Source: Amyloporia xantha (taxonomy: Eukaryota; Basidiomycota; Agaricomycetes; Polyporales; Adustoporiaceae). From it: 64,000 nt of DNA. Numbering within the stretch: the stretch's first letter is position 1; each line of letters starts with the position of its first letter. The position numbers and the translations under genes are program-made. Below, piece by piece: positions 1-11,880 of the stretch. The notes below the pieces were generated by a model. The model saw nothing but the letters and a program-made list of their open reading frames with translations, was not told where the DNA came from and did no database searches. Where the stretch lies: contig JAYKKR010000016.1 in assembly GCA_036971615.1 (NCBI GenBank), positions 62,001 to 126,000 on the forward strand, given 5' to 3'.

Positions 1-2747
1 GGCTATAATAAGTTGAGCTCAAGATGTTATCGTAGATCAACAAAAGCCAAAGGCTGACCTTGAGATGCCATCTCGAATCTGTCAAGGTCTGAAGCTGCAA
101 GTCAGCGAACACATCCTCAGACAGGAGTACCATGGGCACTTGAAGGAAAATGGCAGTTTCACCGACCTTTGACAAAGCGCGCCTCGCTGGTTTCATCGTC
201 CTCATATTCCTGTGCACGGATCAAATTCATAAACAGCTCATAGCGCAATATGGTCAAGTAGGAAATTCACCTGCCATAGAGCTTCTATTTGCTGCGCTGC
301 AGGGCTATTGTGAAGCATTTCATGAATGAAGTTATGCATCGCTTCCTAAGACCGGTCAACACCACTATCGTGAACGCAGTGAATCATTCGCATACTGCTT
401 CTAAACGTCGTTTCTCGGCCTTCGGTATGCCTTCACGTGGTGCAATATCACCAACTACGGTTCAAAATATGAGTCAGAAATATGGCCTAAAGGAAACGAA
501 GGCTGAGCGCTCACCTTGCGCTTCCGCGAGATCATGCACCAGACACATCATGACGCATCTGACGAACATCAGAGGATTGAGCCGGAAGAGAAGTGGCTCT
601 TAACAAAAGTTCACACTTACTTGGATACGTCGAGATGAGTATCAGATATACACATTGCCAACATCGCCATCCTATACATATGGTCTGATATGCTGTAATA
701 TATAGGTCAGACATGGGATTGATTCCGCAATCAATGTTGTGGATATGTAGTTGCAGTAGAGGGAAAGGGTGCTCTAATCCTGCAAGCATCATCCCTCACA
801 AACACGGAACGAGAGCACTATTCGATTGAGAACATGACCTACCTTTCTGCATCAGGGATCTACTTGACATGCGCCGGAATGAGCGATCGAGGTAACAGGA
901 ATGTTCGATGGATCACTCAGACTTTGCGGTCGACCCATCCAGTACGCTTTTGAGTCTGACCTCTGCCTTCAGTTGCGACATACAAATTATCTTTCGGTGT
1001 AATTACCTTCAGTCTCTCCAATATATGGAAGAATGCAAGTCTGTCTGTTGACGCATCACCTGACGAGGCGTAAAGGGGAGGGCAGACTCGCTTGGTTGGG
1101 ACTATGGATTCGTTAGAATTTGCAGGTTCCATTGAACGTGCTCGAGATCTGCAGCCGGTAGACACTGTGAAGTCTAAGACCTTGTTTCAATATTTCAAAA
1201 ACGTTCCCAAGTTGCCCGAAAATCGACGTACCAGCGAGCAGTGCAGTAGGATAAAACAGTGCAAAACGGGTGCGGATCCGAGATACTGCAACAAATGTTA
1301 TTTAGAATGCTTCAAACGATCGTTACGGTTTCAACGTTAGAGCATTCCGATATGCGCTAGCAATTCCGATATGCGCTAGCAATCGGTTATGAATGCGATG
1401 GAACTGCGGACAGCCTTATGTAATAACTCCGTTGCACCGGCTTTTGCCGAATCCCTTCGGCCGAACAATCTGCTTCCTTCAAGTGAATGCTCCTGCCCTC
1501 CCGCCGCCCAGTTTGGTCGATCCCGCTTACAGGTACCGGTATCTACTCGTTAATGATCACGCTTGGTGAGTACAGCTGCGGCGAGACCAATAGCGGTCAT
1601 CGAGTGCTGATTTGACCCCTAACCCACCACCGCGCTCCTGACCGTGACATTCTCCACAATGCGTCGCACAAGACAGCGGACACGCAATGAGACGTTGGCC
1701 TCTGCATCAAACACGTTGAGTGCTGTGGCGTCTGTGTTCAGTGGCCCACTTTCAAAGCAGACAACTCTTGCCACTTTTGTCTCATGATGATGGATGACCT
1801 GAACATGTCGACTGTGGAACGTACTAAAAGGCAGAGCGCCCACCACGGCTTCGCAAGCGTGCACAGGAAAGCTGAATCAGTTGGACCGACACGGAAGAAA
1901 GCTATAGCATTGAAACACCTAAAGCCCAGTCAGTGCGCCTTCGTTGAGATTTGTGTGCCGCAAGCTAATGTCAACTATCTGATTTGTCCACTGACTCGGA
2001 ACTTAGACACCGAGATTGTGATCATAAAAACAAAGGGTGACTAGGAAGTCCTACCAGTTGAAGCAAGTCCAAGGTGAGGATCAAGACGATGAAACAGAGG
2101 ATGATATGATATTAGCATCAACAAATCTGACGAGAACGGGTCTGAATACGCGGAGACCGACTACGAGGTGGCTGCCGAACTTCGAAGCACTTCAGGACGG
2201 GTGTTGCCTGTACCTTAGACTGTAATATTTATGTTATTGATTCACGCCACCTCGTTGGTACTGACGTCATGTACATGTAATTGCTTGGGAATATAAGTAC
2301 AATTCACCTGAATTCTGCTGTATCGCTCAGTGGCGGCATTCAACTGCTGCTATTTCTCGTGAACTCATCTGAAGTTCTGAACCACAACTGTGCGTATGAA
2401 TGGATGTAACAGCGTAATGTAATAACGTGTGCGATGGGTGCCAAGTTTAAGGTTAATGGGAATGCACCATCCAGGATCTCTGTGATTTCGTTAGTGGGAT
2501 GGAGGACATAGTATCCTCGCCATTATCCACGAGTGAAGGAATCAGCCGCATATCGGAACCTGGCGGGCGGAGCAGCGCCGATAATACCAAGTAACTTGAA
2601 ACTTGGGGCTCTGGCGACTCCATTGCAGTCGGCACGTGCCACCATCCAGAAAGCAATCATTATTATGTAATTGCCTACTTTCTTATAACCACTGACCACT
2701 AGCACCCAACTACCTACCATCGTTTGCAAGAGCTCAGCTCAAATTCT
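1..2747. other. Gene-poor left edge, no confident gene
   Basis: Only short open frames occur (at most about 104 codons), overlapping on both strands, and none shows a recognisable domain or a consistent chain of exons. A 19-bp tandem duplication lies at 1344-1381. The frames at 1092-1340, 1784-2044 and 2037-2225 on the plus strand read as fairly ordinary peptides and could be exons of an unrecognised or decayed gene, but no splice pattern joins them convincingly. Confidence 0.5.
1344..1381. repeat. Two-copy 19-bp tandem repeat
   Basis: Two adjacent identical 19-nt copies (ATTCCGATATGCGCTAGCA) sit in otherwise non-repetitive DNA. The unit contains the palindrome-like core GCGCTAGC. No function is apparent. 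Confidence 0.85.
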
Positions 2748-5700
2748 ATGCAGGACGAACAAGGTGTGTAGTTTACCACGAGGCTTCACGCCAGGCTGAC
2801 GTTGATCGCCGTGCAGTTACATGTCGAATATGCAGTGCACCAGCAGAGCCAGACCAACCGCTATTCCATCCATGCAAGTGCTCGGGTACCATCCGCTACA
2901 TACATCAAGACTGGTGAGTCCATGTCGAATTCCATAGCGTGCACGAAGTAACGACTATTACAAGCTTGACGACATGGTTAGCCCATAGCAAGAAGAAGAC
3001 ATGCGACATCTGCAAACATCCTTATTCTTTCACGAAAGGTCGGTCGCTTGGTACCGCGGATATATCTTTGGTAATAACAGCTTGTTTCGCAGTGTACGCC
3101 CCGGACATGCCGAGAAGGTTGCCGATCGTCTTGCTCGTTCGACAATTGTCGCGTCAGGCGGTCTCTGGTGTCATCTTCTTTGCAAGAGCGGTTCTGGTGG
3201 GAACCATATGGCTTGCCTTTCTACCGTGGGCAACCGTCTGGACATGGAGGATGTATTTTGCTGTGGGTGATACTACGTACGTATCCAAAACACTATACAT
3301 TACAGCGACTTATGTCTTGAGTCATGCAGCGCCTGGTGGATCAGCGACCGACCACGTCCACATTCACCCCCTCCGACATTCCTATCACAACTGGCCAATG
3401 CGACCGCATCATCCAATGTCTCATCTCCTTCCGGCGCAAGCAATGAGACTGCTTCATTCTTCTCGCATCCCATTGTTCGTGTGGTGTCCTCGGACATTGT
3501 CTCAGGCCAGATCATCGCATCTTTGATCGTCCTTGTCTTCGTTGCGATATTCCTTCTGCGGGAATGGATTTCCCAGAACGCTCGCCCAGGAATTTTCGAA
3601 GAGGCAGATGCGCCTCCGCCGGAAGACCTCGCCCAGCAAGCACCAGTCGTGCAAGAGCAGCCAGCGCCTGTCCTCGCTCCACAGGCGCCTGCTGTCAGAC
3701 GTGAAGAAGATAGAGCCCATCGCATGCGCGCACTTTGGCAGAGACCTGGCGTCGAGCGGATGGACGAGGCTATGGGCGATGGCCGGAACAAGAGAGCTCG
3801 ACACGGTGGTGATACGGCCGAGCGCCCTCCCCGTGAGCGAAGACACGCGCGGAGGGGCAAAGGCAAGCATATAGCCCGTGGGGAGTACTTAGCATCTGGT
3901 ACCGCACTCCGTCCGTACCCAGGGTGGAACTCACCTGGAAGAACAGCATCGAGCGTAAACGGAGGATCGGAAAGTGATGAGGAGCACTCTCGATATCGAC
4001 GCGAACGTACAAGACAATGGCAGGAGCATACAACACAATGGAGGGAGATGGGGCCGGTCACGCCTAGTTCATTAAAGCTCGGTCCGGAGCAGACACAGTT
4101 CACATTCAGGGCGACTTCCCCCAAGCAGACAGGGTTCGTGGACGGTCACGAGGCGATAGGAAGTGGTTCAGGGACCAGTGCAGAGCTTGAACAGGCTGAC
4201 TCCACTGGCTACATCGACGTACCTTCAAGACCGCCCATCAATCTGTTCGTACCGGACGATATCTCGGTCGTTCCATCGCCGACCGATGGGCAGTCCGTCG
4301 GTTCATCGTCTTCGGGGTCATATGTGTTTCCACCTCCATCATATAAACTGGATTATAGTAACGCTGCAGGAGGAGCTACAACCCCCAAATCTCCGAGCAA
4401 CACGACGTTGGCCAATGTCGGTCCTGAGAGTGTGCAAACACAAATTCCCCTTGCGCCTACTCCTCCTTTCGAATCGACCCCACCACCAGAGACTCCGAGC
4501 GTGCGCCGTCCGCTGCTACCCAGTTTCACGCTTCCACCCTCATCCTCTGTTTCGTCTGCAGGCGCGTCCCGCAGTCGTGGACCTACTCCTCTGGCATCTC
4601 CGCATCTGGCAACCTACCGCGCGCCAGAGGAGTTTGAGGCTGGCCCATCAAGTCTGGCGAGCTATTTCGACAGCGAAGGACGTGGACCGGCCGATCGGGA
4701 AGATATGGAGGCTGAACATCGGCGATATTTCGCGGATCCGTATGAAGAAACGGAATTGGAGACAGACGACGAAACCCGCATGGCTACTGACGGTGACATC
4801 TTCGAATGGACCGAAAATGCCCAAGATGCGTTCCCCCCTGACGAGATGGACATGGATAGGCCCGCATTACTAGATGAATTGAACGAATTTCCTGGAGAAG
4901 GGGCACAGCCTGCTGATATGAATGCCGTACAACTTGCAGGGGCTGAGGGTGGTGAGGGCCGGCCACCAGAGCCGAACGAAGAACTCGATCTCAACTTGGA
5001 AGATGATATGGACGGTGCCTTGGAAGGTAATCTAGCCGATCTCTTGAATGTCGTGTAATGCTCAATTTTTATCTAGCCATAGGACTGCGAGGTCCTTTGC
5101 ATGGCGTTCTCCAGAACGTGAGTGATTGCCAATGTTTTCCCGACTCTAGTCGATGCTTATGTCCTCAATCAGGCTGCTCTGATGATTTTCATACTCAACA
5201 CCACAATCGGGTTGGGTGTTTGGTTACCCTTCACAATCGGAAAATCTACTGCCTTGCTCTCTGTACGTATTCACGGCTGTGTTGATACGTTTTACGAGTT
5301 CTCACAAATTCCCAGCTCAACCCTCGACGATTCCTGCAGATCATCCATCTACCTCTGCGGATCATAAGGATCGTTACCGACCCCATCGTCGACACTGTTC
5401 TTCTCTTGATCAGCCGACTATTACTTCCCCCCTTCTTGCGAGGATTGTATATTGTTTTAGGCCTTCTGGCTCGTATGCTCGGTATTTTCATAGGACGTCA
5501 TCGTGTCAGCAAGCTCACTGACTTGGGTTTTGCGGTGGTTTGTCAATTTTTAGTTATCTGGAGCAGCGCTCACACGCATTTGTTTAGTATGCTCGGTCTT
5601 CGACTCTTCTCGGGCGTCTTTGGGGCGAAGCAGCGACCCTGCTCAGTTCGAAACCGGATGTTCCGCGGCCTGCGGCTTCTCCCTCCTTCATTGATAAGAT

Positions 5701-8021
5701 GCTTCAGGAGGACTCTGTCGTCATGCAATTTCTTGAGCCGCGCTTCGCTCCTTTTGGCCAAACAGTTAGGCTCACAGTTGAGGAGGCTAAAGTGGCCTGG
5801 CTCCGCATGTCACTTGGGAATGGACCGAACGAGAAAGTTTTCGCCATAGCCATCGGCTATGCCGTCGTCGGATTGCTGCTTGCGATCTATCTGAATGTTC
5901 TTACAGTCGGCAACATGAAGAATGCTGGCAGAGCCGTACGTAGCGCAGTCCGTCAGCAGTTGCTGGTGATCAAGGTATGTAAATGACGAACTCACGGAAG
6001 ACATTATCTGATTGAACTGATGGCAGGTTGCTGCATTCATTGTCATTGAATTGGTGATCTTCCCCCTGGGTTGCGGGTTAATGCTCGATGCGTGTACAGT
6101 TTGGCTTCTTCCGCAGAGCAATATCCGATCTAGGACGATGTACTTGTTCTACGCCCCTGTTACTTCAGTCTTCTATCATTGGGTAATTGGGACCATGTTC
6201 ATGTAAGTATGACAATTGCCTTCTTCGAACCTTTTCTAATATGCCCTTGTAGGTACCAATTTGCAGTCCTTCTCGCAGGCTGCCGGAGTATCATGCGCCC
6301 GGGTGCGATGTGGTTCATCAAGGATCCTCAAGATCAAAATTTCCATCCTATTCGCGATATCCTCGAGAGACCGACACTTGTGCAGCTGCGCAAGCTACTC
6401 TTGAGCGCTGTCATGTACGGGCTTGTGGTTGCAGCTGGTGTTGGCACTGTTTCTGGAGTCCTCCAACTCTTCAGCAGGACCATTCTACCTTTCCGGTGGA
6501 AGACTCGGTGCGTGATCACTCTGTTCCCTAGCTCAATGTGCAGGTCTTAACGAGAATTCCAAGGGAGCCGTTGTCTATCGTACCTATCGATTTGCTCTTC
6601 CTTCATCTTGTATTGCCTTACACGATGCAATACTTCCGGCCTAAAAAACCACTGCGGCAATTTGGCACATATGTGTGGAAGTATTTGGCAGCTCAGTTCC
6701 GTCTGTCCTCTTATATGTTCGGTGGCCGCTATTCTTCCGAGGAGTACACTCCAAATCATTGGTCATGGAGGATGCTTTTCATCAAGTCAGAGGTGGAGAT
6801 GGATGACGCGGAGGCCGCCCACGATGGTACTTTCAGACGCGTTCCTAATACTGACAACGTGGCTTTGGTGAAGGATTCACCAGCGACTGCCCAAGTTGAT
6901 CAAGATGGCAGCCCTGTGGACGCCGAGCAAGCTAGGCTCATTGCTATTCAAAATATTGAGGCCGAGAAGGCTAAGAGGAATGTCAAGGATGATTACGTTG
7001 TCGTATACATGCCTCCTCGGCTCAAGTACCGAGTCATCGGTTTTATCGCCTGTGTTTGGATCATCGGTTCCATTCTACTCGGTCTGCTGCTTGGAGCGCC
7101 AGTCTTGTTGGGCCGTGGATTCCTTGGGCTCTTCATCCCCCACGAAGTGCACGATGGGTATTCTTTCATCGCAGGCTTCTATCTTCTATGGGCCTGCTGG
7201 TTCGTAGGACATACAATCGACCGTATGGACAAGCGTCGTCAGCGAAGAGGCGGAAATGAGCCCCGTGCAGAATGGCCCCTATACTTGGCGAAACGAAGTC
7301 TTCTCTGGATTGCTCAAATGTCCTACATGGCTTTCTTCTTGGGCTTCGTCATTCCGACGCTCATTGCGCTCGTTATGGAGTTCTACGTTGTCCAGCCCAT
7401 CCGGCAGATCACAGATCCTCCCAGAAAGCTACACATCAATATGGTTGATATGTGGGCCTTGGGCCTAATCTATTCGAAAATCCTGATTCGATGTTTGCGG
7501 CTACAACCAGACAACGACTTCCTCCGTGGACTCGATCACGTAAGTAAATCCTGGGGCAGTGGAGGATTCTCATATTCACCCTGTTGTTCAGATTAAACGC
7601 CAAGGATGGACACATCCTGATCCATTCAGAGCTACAAAGGAAGTCATCGCCCCCGTAACTTTTGGTCTTCTAGGCATGCTCCTCTTCCCAGCCGGTATCC
7701 TACATGTAGTGCGACGCGCACTAGCACTGCCAGTGACGGATGATTTCCTATGTATGTCCTGTCAATCTGTCATCGGAATTATTGCTAACGTGTTATCCAG
7801 TCGTCCATATTTATCCCAGTATATTCACTATAGCAGGAGTGGGGCACGCGGTGGTTGTACTCTCGAAGTTCATTGCATCGTGGTCTCAAACCATCCGAGA
7901 CAAGGAGTTCCTTGTAGAGATGAGATTGCAGAACCACGAGGCGGAATCTGAGCAAGAGAAAGAAAAGGATAAAGAGGTGGAGACTGAAACAAGAGAAGAT
8001 GAAGAAGAGGAAGAGGAATAA
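2748..8021 (+). CDS. DOA10: DOA10/SSM4-type RING-CH ER ubiquitin ligase
   Basis: This is a membrane E3 ubiquitin ligase of ER-associated degradation; the family ubiquitinates ER and inner-nuclear-membrane proteins with Ubc6/Ubc7-type E2s. The N-terminus carries a C4HC3 RING-CH finger built over three exons: CRIC, then [16 protein letters not shown], then CDIC. Two hydrophobic segments follow, then an acidic, Ser/Pro-rich loop of about 450 residues, then many membrane spans with the DOA10-like stretch [12 protein letters not shown]. The C-terminus is very acidic (EEEEE). Derived exons start 2748-2763, 2817-2913, 2965-3038, 3093-3276, 3330-5026, 5083-5117, 5173-5262, then from 5316; later exons run to the stop at 8021. 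Splice phases agree at each of these joins. The ATG at 2748 was chosen because it leads directly into the finger. The gene is convergent with the next one. Confidence 0.92.
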
Positions 8022-8282
8022 CCACAATCGTCTACCTTTGAATTATAGCTGCATCGTTGTATCATTACGCATACTCACCATACAATCTCCTAGTACTGTA
8101 ATTGAACGCAAGGACTTTTTGAGAACCGAAGCAGCAGAGGATATCATCGCGAGACTGAAAAGAATACATATACATGCGGGAGTTACAGAAGATAATGAAA
8201 CTGATTAGTTCATAAAGTAGTCATTAATTGCGCTTGTGACGAGGCAGGTAATTGCTGATGCTCGTCATACAGCGCTGTGTTC

Positions 8283-10158
8283 TTACATGTCGTCGTCCTC
8301 ATCGGCGGCACCCGCCGTCCAAGCTTCCGAATCCTCGGTCTCGTATTCCTCATCCTCGCCCTCCGGCACGAGCTTCCATGCCGTCCACGTCCCGTTCATT
8401 TCCTCCAAGACCTCCCACCTCTCCGGACGCTCGTACATGTCCGAAACGATCCAGTCCATGTACTCCTCTCCTGATGAATCGTCCGGGTGGAGGTACACAT
8501 TCCATCCGAGATAAACGGTGTTAACCCCGTCCACGACTGCTTGCAGCCCTGACTCATGCGAGTAGCTCATCGAGAAGAGGTCAATCATCTGCAAGGTCAC
8601 CCCGCGCCGAAGCATCGCGAGGTCTTCCGCGTCCAGCTCGTCCAGGTATGGATAGTCGTCCGCCGTGACGTGCATCATCGGGGGTGCCCAGCGCGCGTGC
8701 TCGTGGGGGCCCTCGTAGCGCTCCTCGTCCTCGCCCGTGCCGTACCCGTCGAAGGACCAGTCGTCGTCCTCGTCTTCATCGTACTCCTCGTCGTCCTCAT
8801 CCCCGTCTTCGCTCCAGTCGTCGTCCATCTCGTGGAGCGGATCATGAAAGATGCCTACCCATGGGTCGTCGTCTGGCGGTGGCGTGACACGCCGTGGGGC
8901 ATTTGGGGGTGCCTTGGCCTTCTCTAGAGTCGACGCGAGGGATTTCACGAGGAACAGGGGAATTGGCCGGCTCCGCACGGCGGTGCGACAGCACGGACAC
9001 GTCTTCTTACGATACAGGAGAGATTCGGGGTAATCGTCATCGACCATTTCATCTTCACCAGGCGGGGCGGAGCGGAACCATTCTTGCAGACACCCTTGGC
9101 ATAAGACGTGACCGCAAGGAGACAAACTGTTATAAGCAATGTGAGGCTCAAGCACTGCAGACAACAGAACTACCACGTACCCGTGCGGTTTCGAGAGAAC
9201 GTCCATACATATTTGACAGGTAAGATTGGTCTCAATGTTCGCCACAAGCTGTTCAAGAATTAGCCCAAACACCAATCATCTCTGAAGGAATGAACTGACC
9301 TCATCGGACTTCTTGGACTGTTCCTTCCATTTCGTCGTTTCTTTGGCTTGGTCTTTTTGTGACTGCATGGAAAATTACGAAGAGGTCTGTAATCTAGTAA
9401 TGTAGATTAGGCTACACGACGCACCTTCACCGTAGTAGCCAATTCCGTCCTTAATTCGTCTATCACCTGTGGCGACCCATCAGTATCAGTACCGAAGCAT
9501 CGGACAATACACGTTACATACTTTGCTCTGCTTATGAACCGCTTTCTTCGATACGGCCAATTGCTAACAAGTATGGTTAGGGCAGCGGATGAGTAGGAAT
9601 ATCAATATTGCATACCTTTCGCACATTCTCCAACTCTTGTTTCATGCGAGCCAATTCGGACCCGCCATATGTTGATTGTGGTGGGTCTGCCTCTGATTCA
9701 GTCAACTCAGGAGATATCGGCTTCCTAGGCAAAGGGGGTAGCGCCTTTTCACGAGACTTGGACCTATCTTTCCGCTTGCCGCGATTGCTGCCAGTGGCCG
9801 AGCGTGCGACCTCCCGTAATACCAGGGTGTCTCCCTCCTCCACGAACAACGACTGAGCCCTAGGCTTGGCCTTGAATTTGCGACCGCGATCAATGCTTGG
9901 ATCTCCTCCTGGAGTTGACGGTAGTACTCCAGGAGCAGACACCGGCGTCGGTAGATTTGGCCTCTTCTTCTTACGGCTGCCCGAGTCATTCCTCGCGACA
10001 GTTATCTCCTCTAAGACGCGTGCATCGGGAGAACGCGATTTGCGTCGTCGACTTGCGGATCCTTGTGAATTCTGTGAGGCTCTGTTCTCCCTCTGTCGAG
10101 CACTTCCGGTTACGCGACGGTGAGGCGTTTGTACAGGAGCCAGGAACGTAGAAGGCAT
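8283..10158 (-). CDS. Coiled-coil C3HC4 RING-finger protein, probable E3 ligase
   Basis: Six exons fit in phase: 10158-9616, 9563-9522, 9466-9425, 9362-9300, 9248-9181 and 9126-8283. The first encodes a basic, Ser/Arg-rich disordered region. Exons 2-4 encode a charged coiled coil. Exons 5-6 encode a C3HC4 RING: CQIC, then CGHVLCQGC, then CPCC about 40 residues later, with a long insert between the second and last metal pairs. The tail is strongly acidic (Asp/Glu runs) and ends DEDDDM. The 54-nt intron inside the RING is a multiple of three with no stop, so retention would add 18 residues in frame. RING plus coiled coil suggests a homo-oligomeric E3 ligase; substrate unknown. It may share a divergent upstream region with the TPT1 gene. 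Confidence 0.85.
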
Positions 10159-10563
10159 CTCTGTCTCCGCTCTTGATTCTTCAGGCGAGTCTATGCACGG
10201 TTACGCTAACTGAATTCTGCTACTTGCAGATGTGTATCAGGGATACTCAGAAAGGGGAGATGGTTGACGGGGACAATGAAGAGAGGAACAAGGAGGCGGT
10301 TACCTGCCCGCCACTGGGCCACCGCATGCATAATAAACGTGACTGTCACGATCATCTCGATCACGTATGACGCGTAGAGTCACGGTCACCTTCTCTAGAA
10401 TCACACGTCACAACACTACTGACTCCCGCGAGGCAACTTGATGTTCCCCGGCCTCGCTATTATTACTAGAAAACGGATCCTTACTTGGCGTGTTCTTCAC
10501 CTACCGACTTGCTCGAGCCAACACTTTTCATCTACATTTCGTAAACACACTCAGAGTGCAGTG
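10159..10563. other. Divergent intergenic region
   Basis: About 400 bp separate the divergent starts of the RING gene (minus) and the TPT1 gene (plus). It probably holds both promoters, but no clear TATA box or operator was recognised. A short first exon of TPT1 could lie here. Confidence 0.4.
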
Positions 10564-11689
10564 ATGGAAGAGAGCGCTCAGGGAAACTCGAAGCCAGAAA
10601 GGAGGCAAGACCAAAAGCACGCTCAGCGCGGTCAAGGGGTGGCTCTGCAAAGCTGCGAGGTCATCCGAAAGATTCACCGGAAACGCGCATGTCAAAGACA
10701 CTCTCATGGGTGCTACGTCATGGATCGCAGTCAGAAGGGCTGGAAATGCGGTCAGACGGGTACGTGCGCGTAGACGATCTCGTAGGTCTTGCCCTATTAC
10801 GCAAGGAGTGCCCGGTCTGAATGATCTTCGAAGTAGCTGAAACTTCCGAAAATGCGGGGCGTGGACTTTGCGATGCTCGAGCAGATCGTCAAAAGTGATA
10901 ACAAGAGCCGGTATCACCTCATGCGCGAGCCTGACAAGGGCTCAGGATCGGAGGAGGAGATTTGGTGGATCAGAGCTAACCAGGGCCACTCCCTCAAAGT
11001 ACGTCACGGTTTTCATTGTCCGTATCGCGAATGTTATAATATTTTCAAGACGGTCGTCCTAGAGCTACAGGCTATTAAGTCGTCCGCCGATATCCCAACC
11101 GGCATTGCCGTTCATGGTACAACGAGAAAAGCATGGGAACTCATCCGTATGCATCCATCCTCAAAATCTTATGCGATCTCTATGACACCGTCTCTCTACT
11201 TTAGGTGAACAGGGCCTGTCGAAGATGACAAGAAACCACATTCACTTTGCTCAAGACGTCCCTGGCTCAGGTGTCATCAGTGGTAAGCTCATTCTTATCT
11301 GTCCTTTCACACATCTTCATCTGCGCTGTCACATCTAGGCATGCGCAACTCATCACAAATTCTCATCTTCATCGACGTACAAAAAGCCATCGATGCAGGG
11401 ATCAAATTCTACTTGTCCGGCCAATGGCGTCGTGCTCACCGAAGGCGATGCCAACGGCTTCCTTAGCCCGCAGTTCTTTGCCCGCGTGGAGACGTCCAAA
11501 CGAGAGGCGTTGCCTGGCTGGGAGGGTGCAGGGCCAATCCCAGTAATATCAGCCGGGCGTAAGCCAAAAGGGGAGACGGTCAAGAAAGAAGTACTGGTTC
11601 GAGAAGGGGACAATCAGCCAAGGCCGAGCCAGGCGTTCGATGACTCAACAGCAGACATAGAAAGAAAGACCGAAACACTTGTATTGTAG
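10564..11689 (+). CDS. TPT1: tRNA 2'-phosphotransferase (TPT1/KptA), frameshifted
   Basis: The family removes the 2'-phosphate left at the splice junction of tRNA, using NAD+. Family blocks appear in order: SKTLSWVLRHG and SDGYVRVDDL (10689-10781), then exon 10837-10998 with RGVDFAMLEQIV and IRANQGHSLK, then AVHGTTRKAWELI, GLSKMTRNHIHFA and the IDVQKAIDAGIKFYLS block. Exon 10689-10781 joins 10837 in phase. After FYLS the frame is wrong: at 11419-11420 one G too many makes the frame stop at 11464-11466, while the next frame carries the expected ANGVVLTEGDANGFLSP and runs to 11689. This is a sequencing error or a real inactivating change. Coding-like sequence precedes the ATG at 10689 in frame but has no ATG of its own, so the true first exon is unresolved; 10564 is the nearest upstream ATG. 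Confidence 0.82.
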
Positions 11690-11880
11690 CATTAGCACTG
11701 GACGATTACTGTACCAATAGGTATCACTGCTTTGCAGCACTCAGCTACCGTGATTGTCTGATTACGACAACCCAACATGGCGCCGTATGTTTCTACATTC
11801 TACCATTAAAAGGCCGATGAGTATCAATGCCGTATTACCGTCGTTGTATTCTTCGATCTAAGGATGTTCGAGCACATTCC

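Noticed and set aside
1619..1864. Minus-strand frame of 81 codons
   Set aside because: Overlaps a plus-strand frame of similar quality; neither has a recognisable family.
3300..4124. 274-codon open frame on the minus strand
   Set aside because: Antisense to the long disordered exon of DOA10; arginine- and serine-rich shadow composition, no domain.
8556..8927. Plus-strand frame of 123 codons
   Set aside because: Antisense to the acidic RING-gene tail; Val/Leu/Arg-rich shadow of Asp/Glu codons.
11371..11392. 22-nt mini-intron that would restore the TPT1 frame
   Set aside because: GT...AG ends exist, but 22 nt is below any plausible intron size and the splice would delete the conserved KAIDAG block.
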